This document shows, piece by piece, positions 46,520 to 61,000 of a stretch of 64,000 nucleotides of DNA. Location of the stretch: assembly GCF_040581485.1 (NCBI RefSeq), contig NC_090128.1:32642931-32706930 (forward strand), written 5' to 3'. Made by a program: the position numbers and the translations under genes. The notes under the pieces were generated by a model. The model made no database searches, was not told the origin of the DNA, and saw nothing but the letters and a program-made list of their open reading frames with translations. Positions within the stretch are counted from its first letter, which is position 1. Each line of letters begins with the position of its first letter. The DNA comes from Linepithema humile. Lineage: Eukaryota; Arthropoda; Insecta; Hymenoptera; Formicidae.

Positions 46520-49500
46520 AGTTAGACACGACATCGATGATAATGAAGATAATGATGTAAACGAAGAATGCTCGATGTTTAATTATGTGTTGTACTTTAA
46601 AAGATTGTAAGATTCATGAAAAACATAATGTTTACTACGTTAACTCGTGTAAGAAAGGAAGATACACGATCGATGGTGTATTCAATTTCGACACGCGAAA
46701 TAGCGTGACGCAAGGTGCATTCGCATTGTAGAGATTCTTTTGTCAGGCACGGTTCTGCAGAGTTTTGTGCTTTGTCTTTTAAATCAAAAGTATTGTGTGA
46801 TTTTACTTATTGAAAATATTTTAATTACTATATTCTATATTTTATAATTAAAATTGTAAAATATATAGAAATTATATTAAAAATTTATTATTTTTTAATA
46901 ATTAATTAATTTATTTTTACAAAAATGATTTTATACAATTATGTGTTTGATCGATGATCCCCCTCAGCTCTTGAAATTCTTCCTTTAGCTGCGATCATCG
47001 TTGCTGAGAATTTTTGAGGCAAAGGGTTAGCGTACAGCTAGCCGGTAAGTTATAGTAATTAACGTGCAGTAATAATGTGCCCCGGCTTCCTTCATTACCC
47101 CGCTGTACTCGAGAGATTTAGAGCCGAGAAGCGTCTGGACGCTTCGTGAACGGCGCGGCAACCCCCGCTATTAAATACGCCTCCAACCGGATTTTTTGTT
47201 ATCTCGAAACTCTGGGCCTCTTGTCTTCATGACACGATCACGATGCGTCCATTAGCTGTACCGTCATAAAAAAGCCTGGAAGTTTTGTGAGGAATTTTTT
47301 CTTCACCTCGCGCCCTAGCTTTTTTTACGCGATGGTTTTTTGACAACCTGTTTCGCGGCGTACGAACGTCAGGTGAACAGTAATTGATACGTTTAGCACT
47401 CGGTAAATAAGTGTATTTAATAAACATGCACAATTAATTAATTTATTTTTGTAGGGTTTTGCAATAATAATAGTATGGTATAAAAATAATATATTTTATA
47501 CTGCAATTGATTTTATTTTTATCATTTATTTATTTATCATTCAAAAATGATGTTATCTCGATTTTTTACATACAAGTGCACACAATATACATATTACAGG
47601 GAAGATTATATTTAAGAAATCTTATAATTATGCTTGTATTTAAACGTAATGTCATCGGCGGCTTAGAGGCGCTCGACTGATGCACCTGAACATCAGTCTA
47701 TCGAGGGTGAAATCATGAAGGGATCCTGCCGAGCTGGACCCAGGCATAGGTATACATCGCGAGCAAACTTTGTTTGCCCCCTCGAAGGACAGGTACACTC
47801 AGGTTATTTGTTTTCACTCGCGTTTCGAAAATACAGGATCGGAGGGCAGGTGAAGCGTGCCTTCATAGAGTTTTATTTGCGGCGAGAAACGATTTAGGTA
47901 CCTGACGATTTAGGCATCATTTGCAAGTGTGATATGTTATTTGTGTCCGAGATGTGATATGTAAATATTGCAGTGACGATTTTTTTCAACTTAACAATCG
48001 ACTTCCAAGAAATTATTGATGACATTTTTCTTATTTTAATGTGGATGTGCAAAAAATATTTATGACTCGTTAATGCAAACTCAAATTTAATACGTAAATA
48101 TGTAAAAATATTTATATCTCCGCGTATTTTTTATATTTTTGATTGGTTTTTATGCATAATTTACAATTTAAATATAAGTATTGATTTGATATGTATTGAT
48201 ATGTATTCAAAGTTTATCGGTGGTTATGTCGTAATTTACTTAATGGTTATTTCACCTTTATTTTTAACTCGACAAGCTTCGATTTTCGCCTCGTTCCACA
48301 TTTGGCCGAAAAATCGTCGACCTTTCATGTACGAACAGGGAATTTAAAAGTGTCGTGGATCGTTGGGCATATCGATCGACCGGTTTCATCCACGTGGTAG
48401 CCGATCAGTGAAGTGTGTCGCGCTCGCGCCTGCTGAATACCACGACACAAACTCATAATCAGAGTCTTGCCAATCCGTTATTTCCGTTCACGCGGGATTA
48501 GTAGGGGGAAAAAAATGAAATAGAAGTAAGAGATACAGTATTTGCAAAGATCTGTTTTATTTGTCGATTTAGTTGGCAGAAATCAATCGTATTCAGGGTT
48601 TCTAATTTGAACGTTTCTATCTCGTGCAGCGCGAACTCACGCTAGTATCATCGCGCAGGCAGCAGGCGGCTCTCTAATGAAAATTGAGGAAACGGGTAAT
48701 CTCGCGCGTTTCCTGTTAGCCGCGGATTTAAACCGGTTTGCGAGCAGATCCGCGCGCGCGGACGTTCTCTGTTTCAATAGGCCCGGTGATCGCGCTTCGC
48801 GCTCGTTCCCTTAACGCCGTTAACAATCGAAGGAGCCCTCGGTCATCCTCATCTCACGCAGAGGCGCCCTCACACCGGTCCGATCGGATAGACTTTACAA
48901 CCGGTTCTTAACGCGACCGTCAAATTTTAATTAATTCGAGACCGTTCGCGCGGCGCGTCCTGATTTAAAGCCGCGCCCGTGTGTTTTCGCGCGCGCGCGC
49001 GAGCACACACGTCGTCCCGGAGGCATCTTACGTGGAATTAATAATTCATGAATCGTTTTAGTCGTTCACAGCGTAGAGACACTAGCGATTTGAAAACGGT
49101 CCCCGCTGGGAATTTAAGTCACGCCGCTCATATTTGCCGGCCGAAAATTTATACGCGTGCATCTTGTAGTGTCGATAATAATACATTGCCCGATGTAGCG
49201 AAGAATCACGGCGCGTGTAACATGACAAATTTCGAAGACACGTTTGCACTCCCTAGCAGAATGTTCTGCTTCATTAACGACTCGACATAAATTTCGTGTC
49301 GCGATTCGGGCGTTAACGATCTCTGACTACAGCTTGGAGAGTTTCTGAACGTTGATATATATCAACGATAACGCTTTTGTGATAGGATCACGGTAGAGAC
49401 GGACTCAAAAAATCTGTTTTATTTAATTTCATTACCATAGTTTGATAAAACTCACCGAAATTTATATTATTTTAATGGACTACTGTTTTTAAATTCTTTC

Positions 49501-49780
49501 TTAACTCTGAATTTTTTGAAATCGTTATATAAAATATTTTTATCATGTACTTATTACCAAGCTTTTATGATGAAGCATCCATAAGATTAATTTCTATAAA
49601 AAATGAATAAATAATTATAAGATTAAATTTTGTTTAAACAAACACTTCTGAAAAAATTGGCTAAATATAAATAAATGCATTTTATCTTAGTAACATAATT
49701 AAGTAAATAATTTAGGAATAGATATAATTGAAACTTGCATTGAAACAGTTGATATAATTGTTAGTATTAGGAAAAATTTA
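46520..49780. other. Intergenic DNA without a supported gene
   Basis: No gene recognised. An 18-bp perfect palindrome, CGTTGATATATATCAACG, is at 49350-49367. CpG-rich stretches lie around 48600-49050. Confidence 0.4.
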
Positions 49781-49783
49781 ATT

Positions 49784-50742
49784 TTTCGAGAAATTTGCAC
49801 AGGGTCTAAAACTGTTATTACACTCTGTAAATTGCAGAGCGGTGAATCCCGCAGAAACGGCTCGTCATATTTCTAGATTTATTCCGCGCCGTCGACGAAT
49901 GTATTAAGAAAAAATTTCTATAAAGTCTGTACAAAATTTTATTGCAACGGACAACCCGTACAAAGGACTTAAGAGAAAATTTGTACGTACAATTTCAACT
50001 TTTTACATGCAAAAATAAATGATTGCATAATTATATGAGATAATTCTTAATTTTCCGTGAAACTTGCATAGTGTATCTAAAGCTGTTATTACGCCTTGCA
50101 AATTGCAGAGCGGTGGATCCTACAGAAACAGCTCGTCATATTTCTATATTTATTCCGCGCCGCCGACGAAGGTATTAGATTATGCAAATCGCGTGCGGGA
50201 CGAGTGTCGCAGGTCCCATCAGATAAAACGTTTATTCCGGAGGTGGAACGCGCGATCTTCTTCGCATTCGGCCGTGGCGAACATTAGAGACGAGCGTATG
50301 ACACGATCTTGATTAAAACGCTACCTCTGGCATTTGCGGATAATGATCGCTTATCACGTCATTAACCGACGAGAAAAAGAATCCGCGAACGTCTGAATAA
50401 TCAGGCTGAACGCGCGTCGTGGAATGCATCTAAAAGATGGCTCGAGGACACGCGCGTGCGTTTTTTTTTGTGTGTCTATTTGTAACGTCTGCAGATAGAT
50501 GAGTCTTCTTCGAATTCTACATAACAATGAGAGCAGCTGGCATCGTTTTATTGATTTAGAAATGTGGAATGTATATAAAGATAGATGTAAAAATATAAAT
50601 TACTTATTTTTACTTCAAGAAAAAATTTCTATAAAGTCCCTACAAAATTTTATTGCCGTATGAAGGACTTAAGAGAAAACTCGTGTAATTTCAGTTTTTT
50701 ACATGCGAAAATAAATTACCGCATAATTATATGAGATAATTT
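49784..50742. repeat. Diverged local duplications in an A-B ... A' ... B' pattern
   Basis: Segment A (49784-49906) recurs as A' (50050-50177). Both carry a core of ATTGCAGAGCGGTG, CTCGTCATATTTCTA and ATTCCGCGCC. Segment B (49906-50046) recurs as B' (50617-50742), sharing AAGAAAAAATTTCTATAAAG, GGACTTAAGAGAAAA and GCATAATTATATGAGATAAT. Copies differ by scattered substitutions and small indels, so the duplication is old. No coding frame is maintained in both copies. Confidence 0.85.
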
Positions 50743-50749
50743 TTTGGAG

Positions 50750-52260
50750 TGGAGCTGCGTCCAACCCGATTTATGTAGATACCGCGTCTGTAGAAAAAAA
50801 AAGCGAGTAATAGAGGATGAACGCTATTTTCCTCTCGTCAACTGCTGCAAAGATCCTGGCGGTCATTTCAGAGCGCGCGATTTTACATGGAACTTTCATT
50901 AGCATATAATTAATACGTGAGCAATGACCGCAGCGTTTTTTTTGCGCGCGGTTGCTGCTCGCGTATAAAGTCCGACTTGTTCATACATGTTCGATGAGAT
51001 GCTGCATGTGGACGCGAGAGAGAAGGGTGCTCTCTCGGTTAGGTTGAATGGAAAAAGAGAAGGCGAAGAAGAGCTCGCGCACGCAGGCTTAACCGTAAAA
51101 CAGTAGTGGTGACCCCCGGGGCTGAGCAGGCCCAAACAAGAAGTTCCTTCTGACGTCACCGGCAGGTGCAAGCAGAAGTGCATCCTCGTCTCGCCGCGCT
51201 TCTCTCTCACCTTCTCACTCCCTTACTCACTCTTTCCTCTTTTCGCCTTCCTCGGCTTCTTTTTCTGCTTCCTCCTCTCGCGCACTTGCGTATAATCGTG
51301 CCGATTTCGAGATCGAGATAACTCGACCTGGTACTCACGGCGCCCACCGTGAATCCGGTTGGTTTCGTTGAAAATTTCTGACGTACGTTACTCGACCGCG
51401 CTCGCTCGCTCGCCCGCTCGCTCTCTCGCGAGCGGACTTTAATTAATGGTTTCCTTTGTGGTTCATTGAGTTGGCTGCGGATAAATTGGCAAGGTGATTG
51501 CAGGGACGAAACAAAGGATACGCGCAGTATCCGTATTTCGTAATGCGCACAAAGCTGCACAGGAAAACGTGATATTTCTCAAATAGATTCTGCAATAAAT
51601 TTAAATTTTTTAGCGAAAATTTGATGTTGTCTCATACGGTGAATAATTTTGAAAACAAAATTGGGACAAAAATATTTCATTTTGCAGTTGTTGGATGCAC
51701 TAGAAATGCTGCGGTTTTAATGTTTCGATTAAATTTATATAAAATTAATTTTCTAAAAATGTGTATCTTGTGTAGCTTTTAAGCTTAACTCGCGAAAATA
51801 ATTTTAACTTTGTAGAAAATTTTCTAATCTTACATTTTGTAATAATTTAATGTGATTTGAGCTCAAATTAGTTTGAGTTTAATGCCGAGCGTGTCACGGG
51901 GGATAATAAAAAACGGGAAACGCTTTATCATAGAGATTTAAAGGCCAGCCGAAAACTCGATCCTAATCTACTCTTGGCGATGGTGCTTTTAATCGAAAGG
52001 CGATACGATTCCACCGCGATGGAACACTCCGCAGGCGGGTAATAAAATATCCTACCGAGAACATTCCATGGATTTAATGCCCGATAGCATTGTTCGTAAG
52101 TGGAACAACGAAATCCGAACGAGCTGCCGCGGTTGCTGCCGAGATAGCTTCGTCTCGCTTTATCTCTCAGGGCGAAGGTAACCGCATCCGCGCGGTTGGT
52201 GTACAGATGCAGCAGGTTATCTCGATCCTGAAATCGGTACCATTACAGATGAGTGCGCAC
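50750..52260. other. Intergenic DNA without a supported gene
   Basis: CpG-rich and AT-rich blocks alternate, and no gene or repeat boundary is recognised. Confidence 0.4.
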
Positions 52261-52263
52261 CCC

Positions 52264-52312
<49 letters not shown>
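52264..52312. repeat. (AG)n microsatellite
   Basis: About 49 bases of AG repeats with one AAAG interruption near the start. Confidence 0.96.
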
Positions 52313-52316
<4 letters not shown>

Positions 52317-52319
52317 AAA

Positions 52320-53680
52320 GAAGACTGTTAATTCTCTTGCGCGCAGTCTTGAAGTCGATTTGCTCGACGCAAATTGCACGATGCTACATGCACTGGCAAT
52401 TATAAAAGCGCGTAATATTACACTTTTCTTTTTATCCCATTAGACTTTGCATATTGTATGTGATTTTTGTGATGAGACAAATAAAACTCGCAGCCAGATG
52501 AGCACATTTAATGGTAAATGTACAATATAATTACGGATCTTATATATTTTATTAATTAGTACAGCAAAAATTTTTTTATTTTGTTCTTATGTGAGTCATT
52601 ATCTTTTTATTATATGATTTCTTTTCGAAGAAAAATCGGGGTTAATAAGTGGAGATAATCTGGCAGGAAAAAATCTGATAGAAAAAAGAAGGAGACGAGG
52701 GTGCGTCAAGGGAGGATGGTACTAAAAAGGAGGACATCTCGTTTGCGCCCGAGGCGAAAAATAGTCCAACGACTACCGTATTGGTTTTTTATTTCTCCCT
52801 TCTACGAGGCTGGTAATCGTTTTCGACAGGTAGATGCCGTTCCCAGATAGAGATCTTCTTGATTGGAATTTTATCTCTCGCCTCGCATACTGGATCTGGA
52901 TTAAAGCGTGCAACGAGCCCGTAAAAGATTTGCTTTCTCTCTTTATACTTGGGAATAATCCGTATCGATCACTTATCACGAATTACATCTTCGCACGACG
53001 GCATTCAGCGGGGAAACTTTATTATTTTTTAATTATCGTCTTTAATTATCAATTTGTTGTTAGCTCAAACTTGCAATTTTATTACATTGTTGAGCGTATA
53101 ATAAAAACAGAATTTAATGTTTTGTATTTGGCGAATGAAAGACTTTAGACATCTATAAAAGATAACATACAATATATTTCTGCACGGATGCTACAACTAA
53201 TTATTAAAGCTTATAAAATTTATTATTTAATTGCGCTCGTTACGATGATTAGCCTAACGGGTGCTATTCTTCGCTTCGCGGCAAACGGAGTGGATTTATA
53301 GTCGGTCCGCGATATTACGCTTTTTTCGCCGCTTATTAAATATTTTTTAAGGGATGCTGGCCGCGAGTCGATACGAATTTCGGTTATTAGGGCGGCACCG
53401 TGTGTAATCGCGTCGAATTATATCTCGAATTACCGGGGGACGACGCTCGATGGTTTCTAACGAGCTTTTTTTACGGCTGGTCGATATAATTCGTAAAGCT
53501 CGGCGTGTCTTCAACGAAACGTTTAATGATCGCGTTGAAGTGCATGCGCTATTATAATTTGCCGCGCATTTCCCTTCTTTTTATATCCGGCGGCCATCGG
53601 ACCGGACCGGACCGTCTTTTATCATACGCACAATAAAACGCACTGTTATTTCGTGAATTAACGTTTCTCTAATTCTGCCG
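52320..53680. other. Intergenic DNA without a supported gene
   Basis: No coding sequence or structured element that I can support. Confidence 0.4.
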
Positions 53681-53683
53681 CAG

Positions 53684-53755
53684 GTGAGCAGTAGCGCGCG
53701 GATTCACAGCCCCAGGACGATTGTAGCAGATTGACGAGCTCGCGCATCAGTATTG
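53684..53755 (+). other. Candidate 72-bp exon
   Basis: A pyrimidine-rich acceptor (…ctgccgcag, AG at 53682-53683) and a strong GTGAGT donor (53756-53761) bracket 72 bases. All three frames contain stops or lack a start with a long frame, so it would be noncoding. It may be part of a plus-strand leader or long noncoding RNA, or chance. Confidence 0.2.
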
Positions 53756-53769
53756 GTGAGTCCACATAT

Positions 53770-56700
53770 ATATATTTTTTGCATGCTAAATATTCGTCGC
53801 TCTGAATTTAATATCAGCAGGCGTGCCAACAATATCTTCTGGCTATATTTTGCGCGCTTACCATTATATTATCTGTTAATTCTCAAATGTGAAACGCAAA
53901 GAAAAAATACTATTAACACACAACAATCATAAAAGTACGTTCTCGCGTTAAAAAATTCACGCGATGGACAAGACGCCGTTGAATATTTCACCGCTTCTTC
54001 ACGATCGAGCGATCCGTCCTTCGCGAGTAAATCCTTTATGCGTTTCGCTTCGCTCTCGTCCATCCGTCAGAAAACCACGCGGAATCCTTTGTCCCCGCGG
54101 ACCAGTCCGGGGAATTTCCGTGGGCAGAATAAAAAGGGGCCGGACCCATAAAGCCGCGATGCGCGCGAGTGAAGGACCCTTTCGTTCCCTTTTGAAACGT
54201 CCAAGCGGTACCGGGAGGGGGTTAAGGCGGGCCACACGAGGGTGAATGCAATATTATTCAAAATCACGAAAATCTTCGATGGAAATTCGTTATTTTCGGG
54301 GCCTATTCGGGCCCGTAGATGCATATCTTGCATCGTTTGAATGGGCCACCGTACGGGGTAAGCATCGGCTGGTGTTTGTTCGTCGTCGTTTCCCCCTTCG
54401 CCAAGGGTCGAGAACCGAGAATGATCCAGGTAGAAAGGGTCAATCGCGCGCACAAAGAGCCCCTTCGCCCTCGCGCGCACACATGTGCGTGCGCGCAGCA
54501 CGCAATCATAAAAGGCGACACTTCGATCTTGCGCCGCGAGCGAATCGAACGAATTGAAAGGGAATCCAAGACGTTTCAAGGGTTGATTCGTCGCCGTCGT
54601 CGTCATTTCGTTTCTCACCGGAAAAACCTGCCGCGTGCATCAGCGACTGCACGGGTGTGCAACTTAGTTTCCGCAGCTGTCGTTGCGCAGCCCTTTTTCC
54701 AAGTTTTCACAAAGCGGCGCCAGGTGCGCGACTAAAATTATCAGAGTGATCGGTTTGTATGTTTTTGCCGAAAAAGAAAAAACAAATTAGCTTACGAGTG
54801 TTTCGCTAATCGCACTTGTCGTCAACCTTACGGAGTTTGATTTCGGAGACACCTTTCGTCCCGCGACTCAACCCTTTCACAGGTGCATCCCATCGGAAGG
54901 GAAACGCTTTCCCGCATTGTTCGCGAGTTTCCGCTAACCCTTTTAGTGCATCGCAGGTAAAAGGGTTGAGATTCCGGGTTAGCGGGTCCGAAAGGTTGAG
55001 CGGGAAATACGTAGTTTGATTAACGGTGCGGTGGAACGCAATGAATTGTGGCGAGCTATCTGCACGATCTGACACACTGCTTCTTAATATTTTTCAGTAG
55101 TGTAATTTGAGATTTTCCCGTCCTGATTATGCGTTATCTTGATCATTTATGAAAGAGATTCAACACTCTGTGATATTTCCAAAAGCATACGGATTCTTTT
55201 CTTATTTTCTTAAGAATTCTATGATATATTTATTTGTATCAACACTCAATTTTTTTATAAACATACATATTATATATATATATTTTTTTAATATATAATA
55301 TATATAAACTTGAATATAAGAAATGAAAGCATGGATTGCGTCATGCTTGCGGAGAAAAGATTTCCAAGCCGATTCTCACAGGTTCGAACAAGTCGGGAGA
55401 CGCTTCGCCGTTTTGCACAAAAGACGAAAAGATTTCTTTCTATATAACGCGTTACATAAACTCGAAATACTCGCGACGGACTTCTTCGAGCCGATCCGCA
55501 GGTTGCAGCCGTCGGTGCAGGTTCGAACCTGCACGAAGCATTCATTGCGCGTTTTTGACCGAGTTTCTTCAGCGGATCAAAACACGTTGGAACTTGCACG
55601 ATCTTCCGCGCAGATCAGTATTTAGGTCTCGTTCCGAAGTCTAGCGCAAAGGAGAAGCGATCCTGCCGGATACGACGGACCTGCCGCGACGACGCTTGAA
55701 AAGCGAATCTAACGTTTTGGGTGGATGCATCCTCGGGGTTGTGTGTGAAAAAAAGAGTCCCTCTTTCTAAAAGAACGTGTCCTAATTCTCTCGCGCGATG
55801 TCTCGACACGTATATTTCAATGACGAATTTCGTCATCCTGGATGCGCCAATAGAAAGGGGAAGAACTCCCTCGCGGACGACTGTATCCGTGACGCATAAA
55901 TTTCGCTCGGGATACCCTCGAAATTCTCACTCGTTGCTTCCGTACAATACCGAGAACGGCCAGTCCGTATTTTCTTTCAGCATCCCCCTTGAATTCGTAG
56001 AAAGTAATCTCTATCTTTGAAAGTAGAATCTCTCAATGTTATGAAGTATAAAAATACTTTTCACAATACACACGCACACATATTTTTAAATAATTTGTTT
56101 CAGCCGATTATTATTTGAATTTTAAATAAAAGTATTAATTAAGTGATCGCACGTGCCAGATTTTGTTGAAAACTCAACACAAAAGGGGACATTTAACGCT
56201 CAAATCGAAATCTACGCGACGCCAATTTCGTCAAAGACGTCAAGGCGTTTATACGATGAGCTTAATAGGCTCCAAGATCAACACGCGGATCCTAATATCA
56301 AACATTACTCGGTACACCAAATTGGAGAGTCTTGGCAAACTGCTTGGAGGACTGCGCGGCAATATTGCTTCTTTCAGTGTCGTCCCCCACGATATCCTCG
56401 AAGGTCCCACGCGTCGAGAAATGCTCGGGAGATCCGTTTCCATTTACGAGTCGCCATTATGCCCCTAAATAAACAGCTGTTCATCGCGAGTCCCGCACCT
56501 ATGTAAACACAAGATTCTGACGAAACTGCCGCATGCTCGATCGATTCGTGTGATTCGCTCTACCGAGGATTAAAAAGAAAAAATCGAGCGGGGGAGGGAT
56601 TTGAAAGAAGAGTGTCGGAAAGAGAGGGTCGCATTGAAGGTCGCAGGACCGTGAATCTGCCGTTGGGGCACGGATCCATTCTTAAAGGATTATCATTATA

Positions 56701-57966
56701 AATTATATATTTCCTTTCTGCCCTTCCTGCCGCCCTCCTACGCCGCCGAATGACCGGTAGCGGCTTAAGGATTTCTGTCGCGGGATTAGCGTGGACCGTG
56801 TCATCGTGGTATCCTGTCTATTCGATTCGTCCTTCTCCGGGAACAGGAATGCTCGCGGACCTTTTTGCGCTTCGCGTTTTACGATTTTTTTTTTTGCGAT
56901 GCTGCGCGCCGTCCGCACGTGAGTAGTGCACTCACGTCGAATAAGTCTTATTTTATTTTTCGGAGCCGGACGCGGATTCAGAGATATCGCAGATGCGCGG
57001 AGCTCGTAAATCCGTTGGATTCGCAGAGCGTAGAAAATTGCAACGGACAGTTAGGATGTCCCGAAGCAAATGGTGCGAGAAGGATATATTATGGAAATCA
57101 GAGTGTTTTGTGCAAGGAGAAAGTCGTTGAACAAACATATGTAAATTAATTTCGTAATGTATAGGTACTAATTAATAATCTCCATTAACAAATCATATTA
57201 CTAACAATTATGTAATGATAGTTTTTTAAAACTACTTATTGGTTTCTGTCAATATCTATGTGATTAAAGATATAGAATTGACACGTGTTTTGGATTATAT
57301 TTAAAATAATATTAATACGAACCAAAGTAAAATTTTGACAATTTTTATTTATCAAGCGAAAGCGTTCGATAAAAATTGACTATAGAGACGCAGTCCCAAT
57401 TTATTTCTATAGCATCATTCACAATTCTTTCGGATCATCAAAAACGTCTGCGTCTGCAACGCGGCACTTAATTTCGTCCCGCGCAATTTATTAGAATTTA
57501 TTGACGTTCATTGAGTATCGGGCCCACAAAACGCCCGATGCCGATTCACGATGACGATTTCCTTGAGAGCTGCCGCGCCGTCTGGACTCGCCCCCGAATC
57601 GCCCATGTACGATAACAATTATTCTAAAATGCTCGTTCGAACGCCAGGCGCGACAATGACTTTTCGCGAGAACGATACGGCGACCATCGCCGACGGCGTC
57701 CCCTTCGTCTTTGTGCCGTCCGGAATCTTTTTTACGTACACGTGGAGGAGCAGTTTGATGGGTCTCTTTGGCCCGAGATCCTTTTCTCGTGCGCGAAGGG
57801 TCCTGTGGGCGGAGCGGTTGGCCGAGAAAGGACCTCATTCGGGTCCGGCAGCGAGGATTCTCTAAGATCCTGACCAGCGGGACAAGGAACGAGCTTTCAA
57901 AGGGGCTGAAATTGAACACGTGCAAGGGTGAGTCATAGCAGCGTCGGGAGAAAGCGAGATGCGCGC

Positions 57967-57970
<4 letters not shown>
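53770..57970. other. Intergenic DNA without a supported gene
   Basis: Many overlapping open frames occur on both strands because CpG-rich DNA is poor in stops, but none has a domain, a signal peptide or a consistent start. One Su(H) octamer is at 55373-55380. Confidence 0.4.
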
Positions 57971-57974
<4 letters not shown>

Positions 57975-58000
<26 letters not shown>

Positions 58001-58001
58001 G
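57975..58001. repeat. (AG)n microsatellite
   Basis: About 27 bases of AG repeats. Confidence 0.95.
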
Positions 58002-58009
58002 AGCAGGCC

Positions 58010-61000
58010 CCGGACTACGAGGGCCCTTCGAAGATTTCTGCGTCAGATAACGTTCTTGCAGGGCTGCAGCTTTGTCTTTCCTACAGATTCCATTATGGCT
58101 ATCATAATTATCTCAACAAATTTTAACGTGTGAAGCATAACTCAGTGTTTTAAATAATTTTTGTGATAAATCTCTTTACTGTTTAATATCAAACTGCGTA
58201 AGTAACTCAAGAGATATTTTATGAAAATATATTTACAAAAATTTTGAAGATGTTTTAAAATTTTTTAAATGTCTTAAAATGCATCACAGTGTTTAACACA
58301 TTTGAGCATAATTAATAATTATTAGAAATAAATGTTGACTTTTGAATATAGATTACGGAAGTTAATTAAGATCTGCGTTTTGATGAATAATTAAACAGTC
58401 GTTTATATTTTTTATTTGTGTTTTTAAGTCACATAAACTCATCAACTTACGTTGTAAAAAATTACGAGATCATGATTTCGACAAAGTAAAAAAATTTCTA
58501 TTTATCCTATTTTTTAGAGAAAATTGTGCAATAATCATTCGTTTGAAATTTTTTTAAATAAATTTGAGCAGTGTTTCTCAAAATCAGCGGACAAATGCGG
58601 TCCTGCGCGCCTTGAGCTCATCATCTATCTCGTCTATCCGCCGAAGTCGAGACTCTTAGATATCCCTCACCGCGCCAACCTACGCCTAGAGAAGCTACAT
58701 TTTTTTCATCCGCGTCCGGCATATCCATTAGAACACGTGCATCCACTGCTATAACAAGTGCCTCGTCGACGCTATAAACCCCCGAGGGGCACAAAAAACC
58801 GTGGTCCATCCAGCAAGATTCCCTCTTCCCCTCTCCTTCTTTCTCTTCTTTCCTTTATTCTGCCCCTCTGCTCTGTTCTTCCTTCTTGTAACATCCGAAA
58901 TAGCCTAATGACTATTATAATCTCCCCGTACGTCGGTGGCACGACTTCTTTTATCCTTCGCGCAGGAACGGCGTTCAACGCGCGCGGGGGGAGAAATCTT
59001 CCGTGTCATTACGCTGGCGTGATGAACAACGGCGCGAAGGGGGGAAAAATCCCTTCCGTGTTATTATAAGGTGATTTCGTGGCGTGCGTGGAAATTGGTA
59101 TCTCTTCTCGCGTGTGAGACTCCTTTACCTTTTTTTTTTTGTATGCGGTTCCTGCGTGTCTGGGAGGGAAATCGGATTTCCGTGGAATGCATTTCTTTCC
59201 CGCTGCGCTGTATTATTAGACGTATACGTAATTTTTTTTATCGACCGTTAATGAAACGGTAAGGCGGCTGTAAATGACAATAATACTGGCAATAATTAGC
59301 TACTGGTATACTTTCAATGCTTATTTAGAAAAATAATTGATTGCATATTTAGCTATAAAAGGTTGCGTCAAGCGTGTGACGATGCACTTTAGATTCTTTC
59401 ATGCCTGAAAAAGTGCAGAGCGAACGGTACACCCAGTCAAATTACTTGCTCGAAAACTTCCGATTACGCGTTTCCGTTTCGATGACCCCTGAAATCTAGA
59501 AAGGCTATTTAGTTTGTTCAATATTTTCAACGTCGTGTAGGTCTCTTGTAATTTCGTAGTTCTTTTTTTTGTGAATCACCGAGCGTGCGTTGCTCCTTTT
59601 CGGCGGCAATTTCCGCTCGAGAGAGAACACCGTAAGAACCCTCATCGCGTTTGCTACGTCGCGCGAAAAAGTGCTCGAAAAAGAATTACGCTTCTTAGCT
59701 CGTCGTCGGGCTTTTCTTCGTCCAACAGAGTTCTCTCACGTCGCGTTGTACGACGCCTGACGCAACATCACCGTCGCGTATCGTCCCGAAATCGTGTTAT
59801 TAAATCACTCCTAAAGGATTTAATTACGGTCTCTCACCTTTTTCGGCGCGACTTGGGATAACGAACGAGGCGTCAGCTGACAACAAGAACGAATCTGAGC
59901 AATTACTTCTCCATACACGGCTCGCCTCTCGAATGATCACCGTAACTGGTTGGTACTCCTCCTCCACGCTCTTCAGAACAAAAATTGCTCCGTGAAACTC
60001 GTCGTCGCCACCGTTGCAAAATTAATACAAAATTATTTCAAACCTCAAACTTATACCTCAAACTTGATTTTATATAATTGTCTACAAAAAATTTTTTACT
60101 TTACAAAAAATAATTGAATGATAAATATTTAAATATGTTACCGACTTTAATGTTATATTTTACATTATATTGATTGAATTTAATATTGTAGTGCAAAATA
60201 TTATTTAATAATTGATTTTTATTTACCGCTTGATTAGAAAGATATTTAATGTTGTAACACTTAAGGAATTCTGGCCAATTATATGTTGATAGATAACAAA
60301 ATTTTAATTATTCGAATCCACTTTTAAATCCGACTTTAATAATTAAAGTTCGATAAGAAATATGAAGGAGCGTATTTATGAAGTTTGCTCATAGAATTTG
60401 TCGTGATTCTTTGCGCGGGAATTGCGTCATTCCTAAGCGAACAATCAGCGCGGATAATTCGACAGCTGGCGCTCGTCTCTTTGATAGCACTAGCAGGCCT
60501 TGTAAATAACGTTTAACCGGGTGCATGGCGGAGGTGGTATTGGTAGCTGCGGAGGAGCGGGAGTGACCTGTCGTCACGGAATATTAGGACGGCGATCTCG
60601 TGAAAGAAGGGTGGCTGCGACAAAAGTGGCTCGTCTGCGCGTAAAGAAAGAAGAGAAGTCGGCGGAGAGTCTCGAAATCGGCGTATTGGTCGGTTCAAAG
60701 GCGAGAAACGAGAGACGCGACAAGATTCCGGTTAACGTGGCGGAACGGGTGGTCCCCATTCGTGCATTTCGGCCCGCCACGCCAGCTTCTCTTTATCTTC
60801 CTTTGAGCGCTCTCGTCCCGATCTTTCTACTGAACGACGCGAAAATCGGCGTGACGCGGTTGCCTTTCCGACCTCTCTCGGTGATCGCGGATTTTTTTCC
60901 GCGGCCGTCGATTTTATTCATTCGCCGAACACCTTGAATCCGAGCGAACAATGCGTGGTCGGGGTGGTAAATCTCCGAAAAGGGCCCCCGGCAACTGTGG

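Noticed and set aside
54067..54735. Long overlapping frames on both strands
   Set aside because: CpG-rich DNA is stop-poor; frames of similar length occur in several readings and none carries a motif.
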